From positions 16,510,001 through 16,574,000 of the forward strand of contig NC_135136.1 in assembly GCF_051014445.1 (NCBI RefSeq): a stretch of DNA of 64,000 bases. The letters are read 5' to 3'. The stretch is from Colletes latitarsis. Taxonomy: Eukaryota; Arthropoda; Insecta; Hymenoptera; Colletidae. A model generated the notes under the pieces. The model had not been told where the DNA came from, made no database searches, and worked only from the letters and a program-made list of their open reading frames with translations. Numbering within the stretch: the first letter of the stretch is position 1; every line of letters begins with the position of its first letter. Positions 61,021-64,000 of this stretch are shown here, piece by piece. The translations under genes and the position numbers were made by a program.

Positions 61021-64000
61021 AGTAATGTGGTACCAGACTGAAACATTCAATTAAACCTGGTCTTGATATATATTTTAGAGGATAACGCATGTTAGATCTG
61101 GGTAAGGTCTAGGATTTGCCATCATCAGGCTCATAATTTCGCATATTTCTCATACTTCATGGCTAGATCCTGGGCTTTGTCTGGATTGGATCACGTAGTA
61201 TTCTGGTACCACACTGAAACACTAAATTAAACCTGGTTTCGATCAATATTTTAGAGGATAACGCAAGTTTGGTCTGGGATAGGTTTGGGATTTGCCCTCA
61301 TCAGGGTCATACTTTCACAGTTTTAACATACATGTTTACCTGATCGAGGGTTTTTTCTGCTTTGGATCACGTAGTGAAGTGGTACCACACTAAAACAGTA
61401 AATTAAACCTGGTTTCGATAAATATTTTAGAGGACAACGCATGTTACGTCTAGGTTGGGTGTGGGATTTGCTCTCATCAGGCTCATACTTTCGCATATTT
61501 CTCATTCTTGTTAGCCAGATCCTGGGCTTCCACTGGTTTGGATCACGCAGTAATGTGATGCCACACTGAAACAGTCAATTAAACCTGGTCTTGATAAATA
61601 TTTTAGAGGATAACGCATGTTATGTCTAGTTTAGGCTGGGATTTGCCCTCATCAGGCTCATACTTTCACGTTTTTCACATACTTGTTGAACAGATCCTGG
61701 GTTTTTTCTGCTTTGGATCACGCAGTAATGTGGCACCACACTGCAACATTCCACTAAACCTGGTTTCGATCAATATTTTAGAGGATAACACATGTTATGT
61801 CTAGGTTAGGCCTGGTATTTGCCCTCATCAGACTCATACTTACGCATTCTTCACATACTTGTTAAACAGATCCTGGGTTTTTTTCTGGTTTGGATCACGT
61901 AGTAATGTGGTACCACACTGAAACAGTCGATTAAACCTGGTTTCGATCAATATTTTTGAGGATAACGCATGTTAGGTCTAGGTGAGGCCTGGGATTTTCA
62001 CTCATCAGACTCATACTTACGCATTCTTCACATACTTGTTAAACAGATCCTGGTGTTTTTTTCTGGTTTGGATCACGTAGTAATGTGGTACCACACTGAA
62101 ACGGTCGATTAAACCTGGTTTCGATCAATATTTTTGAGGATAACGCATGTTAGGTCTAGGTTAGGCCTGGGACTTTCACTCATCAGACTCATTCTTTCGC
62201 ATTCTTCACATACTTGTTGAACGGATCCTGGGTTTTTTCTGGTTTGGATCACGTAGTAATGTGGTACCACACTGAAACATTCAATTAAACCTGGTCTTGA
62301 TAAATATTTTAGAGGGTAACGCATATTAGGTCTGGGTAAGGTCTAGGATTTGCCATCATCAGGCTCATACTTTCGCATATTTCTAATACTTCATGGCTAG
62401 ATCCTGGGCTATTTCTGGATCGGATCACGTAGTAATGTGGTACCACACTGAAACAGTCCATTAAACCTGGTTTCGATCAATATTTTTGAGGATAACGCAT
62501 GTTAGGTCTAGGTTAGGTCTGGGATTTGCTCTCATCAGGCTCGTACTTTCGCATATTTCTCATACTTGATGGTCAGATTGTGGGCTTTTTCTGGTTTGGA
62601 TCACGTAGTAATGTGGTACCACACTGAAACAGTCGATTAAACCTGGTTTCGATCAATATTTTAGAGGATAACGCAAGTTATGTCTGGGATAGGTCTGGGA
62701 TTTGCCCTCATCAGGCTCATACTTTCACGTTTTTCACATACTTGTTGAACAGATCCTGGGTTTTTTCTGGTTTGGATCACGAAGTAATGTGGTACCAGAC
62801 TGAAACATTCAATTAAACCTGGTCTTGATATATATTTTAGAGGATAACGCATGTTAGATCTGGGTAAGGTCTAGGATTTGCCATCATCAGGCTCATAATT
62901 TCGCATATTTCTCATACTTCATGGCTAGATCCTGGGCTTTGTCTGGATTGGATCACGTAGTATTCTGGTACCACACTGAAACACTAAATTAAACCTGGTT
63001 TCGATCAATATTTTAGAGGATAACGCAAGTTTGGTCTGGGATAGGTTTGGGATTTGCCCTCATCAGGGTCATACTTTCACAGTTTTAACATACATGTTTA
63101 CCTGATCGAGGGTTTTTTCTGCTTTGGATCACGTAGTGAAGTGGTACCACACTAAAACAGTAAATTAAACCTGGTTTCGATAAATATTTTAGAGGACAAC
63201 GCATGTTACGTCTAGGTTGGGTGTGGGATTTGCTCTCATCAGGCTCATACTTTCGCATATTTCTCATTCTTGTTAGCCAGATCCTGGGCTTCCACTGGTT
63301 TGGATCACGCAGTAATGTGATGCCACACTGAAACAGTCAATTAAACCTGGTCTTGATAAATATTTTAGAGGATAACGCATGTTATGTCTAGTTTAGGCTG
63401 GGATTTGCCCTCATCAGGCTCATACTTTCACGTTTTTCACATACTTGTTGAACAGATCCTGGGTTTTTTCTGCTTTGGATCACGCAGTAATGTGGCACCA
63501 CACTGCAACATTCCACTAAACCTGGTTTCGATCAATATTTTAGAGGATAACACATGTTATGTCTAGGTTAGGCCTGGTATTTGCCCTCATCAGACTCATA
63601 CTTACGCATTCTTCACATACTTGTTAAACAGATCCTGGGTTTTTTTCTGGTTTGGATCACGTAGTAATGTGGTACCACACTGAAACAGTCGATTAAACCT
63701 GGTTTCGATCAATATTTTTGAGGATAACGCATGTTAGGTCTAGGTGAGGCCTGGGATTTTCACTCATCAGACTCATACTTACGCATTCTTCACATACTTG
63801 TTAAACAGATCCTGGTGTTTTTTTCTGGTTTGGATCACGTAGTAATGTGGTACCACACTGAAACAGTCGATTAAACCTGGTTTCGATCAATATTTTTGAG
63901 GATAACGCATGTTAGGTCTAGGTTAGGCCTGGGACTTTCACTCATCAGACTCATTCTTTCGCATTCTTCACATACTTGTTGAACGGATCCTGGGTTTTTT
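61021..64000. repeat. 10-monomer higher-order repeat (1762 bp) in tandem, cut by window end
   Basis: The first unit is 61021-62782 and the second begins at 62783 and is cut at 64000. Landmarks shift by exactly 1762 bp: the TGTTTACCTG monomer near 61334 and 63096, and GCACCACACTGC near 61732 and 63494. 1762 is 10 x 176 plus 2. Compared with the left occurrence these two share private changes (TTGTTAGCCAG and GTGGCACCAC), so they are closer to each other than to 54857-56618. The array probably continues in this register beyond the window. Confidence 0.92.

Larger units (their letters stand above)
1..64000. repeat. 176-bp satellite DNA array (about 363 monomers, head to tail)
   Basis: The block ATCACGTAGTAATGTGG recurs at 51, 228, 403, 579 and so on to 63834, with steps of about 176 bp. 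Counting steps gives about 363 monomers. The span of 63783 bp equals 363 x 176 minus roughly the sum of the small deletions I could see, so there is little room for any inserted element. All monomers read in the same direction. Satellites of 150-180 bp in long homogeneous arrays are typical of eukaryotic centromeres and pericentromeres; that location is inferred. Both edges of the window lie inside the array. No coding sequence or RNA gene is supported anywhere in it. Confidence 0.97.

Noticed and set aside
1..64000. CRISPR array
   Set aside because: There are repeats at regular spacing, but the unit is 176 bp with no unique spacers; the whole unit is related between copies and no cas gene is present.
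1..64000. True telomeric repeat tract
   Set aside because: TTAGG words occur only as two steps inside each 176-bp monomer at 11-bp spacing; there is no run of simple 5-7 bp repeats.
1..64000. Transposon, LTR or terminal inverted repeats
   Set aside because: No terminal repeats, target-site duplications or transposase or reverse-transcriptase motifs were seen. The span is fully accounted for by monomers.

Overview
The whole 64 kb window is one uninterrupted satellite DNA array. A monomer of about 176 bp (roughly 40% GC by hand count of a consensus) repeats head to tail about 363 times, always in the same orientation. I found no protein-coding gene, rRNA, tRNA, transposon, CRISPR array or unique-sequence island. 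The many short open frames of 60-97 codons are satellite read in chance-open frames, because 176 is not a multiple of three. A repeat of nucleosome-like length, arranged in higher-order duplications and free of insertions, points to a eukaryotic chromosome, most likely centromeric or pericentromeric heterochromatin. I cannot name the species. Many variants are C-to-T or G-to-A changes at the monomer's four CpG sites, which suggests a genome with CpG methylation.

Monomer anatomy (reference copy 12134-12309): a variable arm after TTTCGCA, a T-tract of about 6 Ts, the block GGATCACGTAGTAATG, a 12-bp perfect palindrome TGTGGTACCACA, the block CTGAAACAGTC, then TTTCGATCAATATTTTAGAG, GGATAACGC, a tandem pair of an 11-bp unit of type TTAGGTCTRGG, and ATTTGCCCTCATCAGG. 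The variable arm comes in at least five linked forms that define intermixed monomer subfamilies.

Layout. 0-9.7 kb: older, diverse monomers, with a 5-monomer (878 bp) tandem duplication at 0.7-2.46 kb and a 6.2-6.8 kb copy of 5.35-5.88 kb. 9.7-14.6 kb: a subfamily marked GCATTGGATCGCG, partly in a strict 352-bp dimer register and including one monomer with an internal deletion. 14.6-25.8 kb: mixed monomers with 6-mer, 3-mer and 8-mer duplications. 25.8-38.9 kb: a large 20-mer (3499 bp) duplicated in tandem, flanked by further partial copies and by a 3-mer (528 bp) tandem. 38.9-54.7 kb: interleaved cassettes, including three tandem copies of a 4-mer (705 bp) at 50.9-53.1 kb. 54.8-64 kb: a 10-mer (1762 bp) higher-order repeat present near 54.9-57.0 kb and again at 61.0-64.0 kb, where it runs off the window.

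The layout shows layered segmental amplification: blocks of 2 to 35 monomers were copied locally at different times and later re-copied. Repeat lengths that fall short of multiples of 176 in the 17-38 kb region are explained almost to the base by monomers that lost one of their two 11-bp units. All conclusions come from reading and position arithmetic; no alignment or database search was run.
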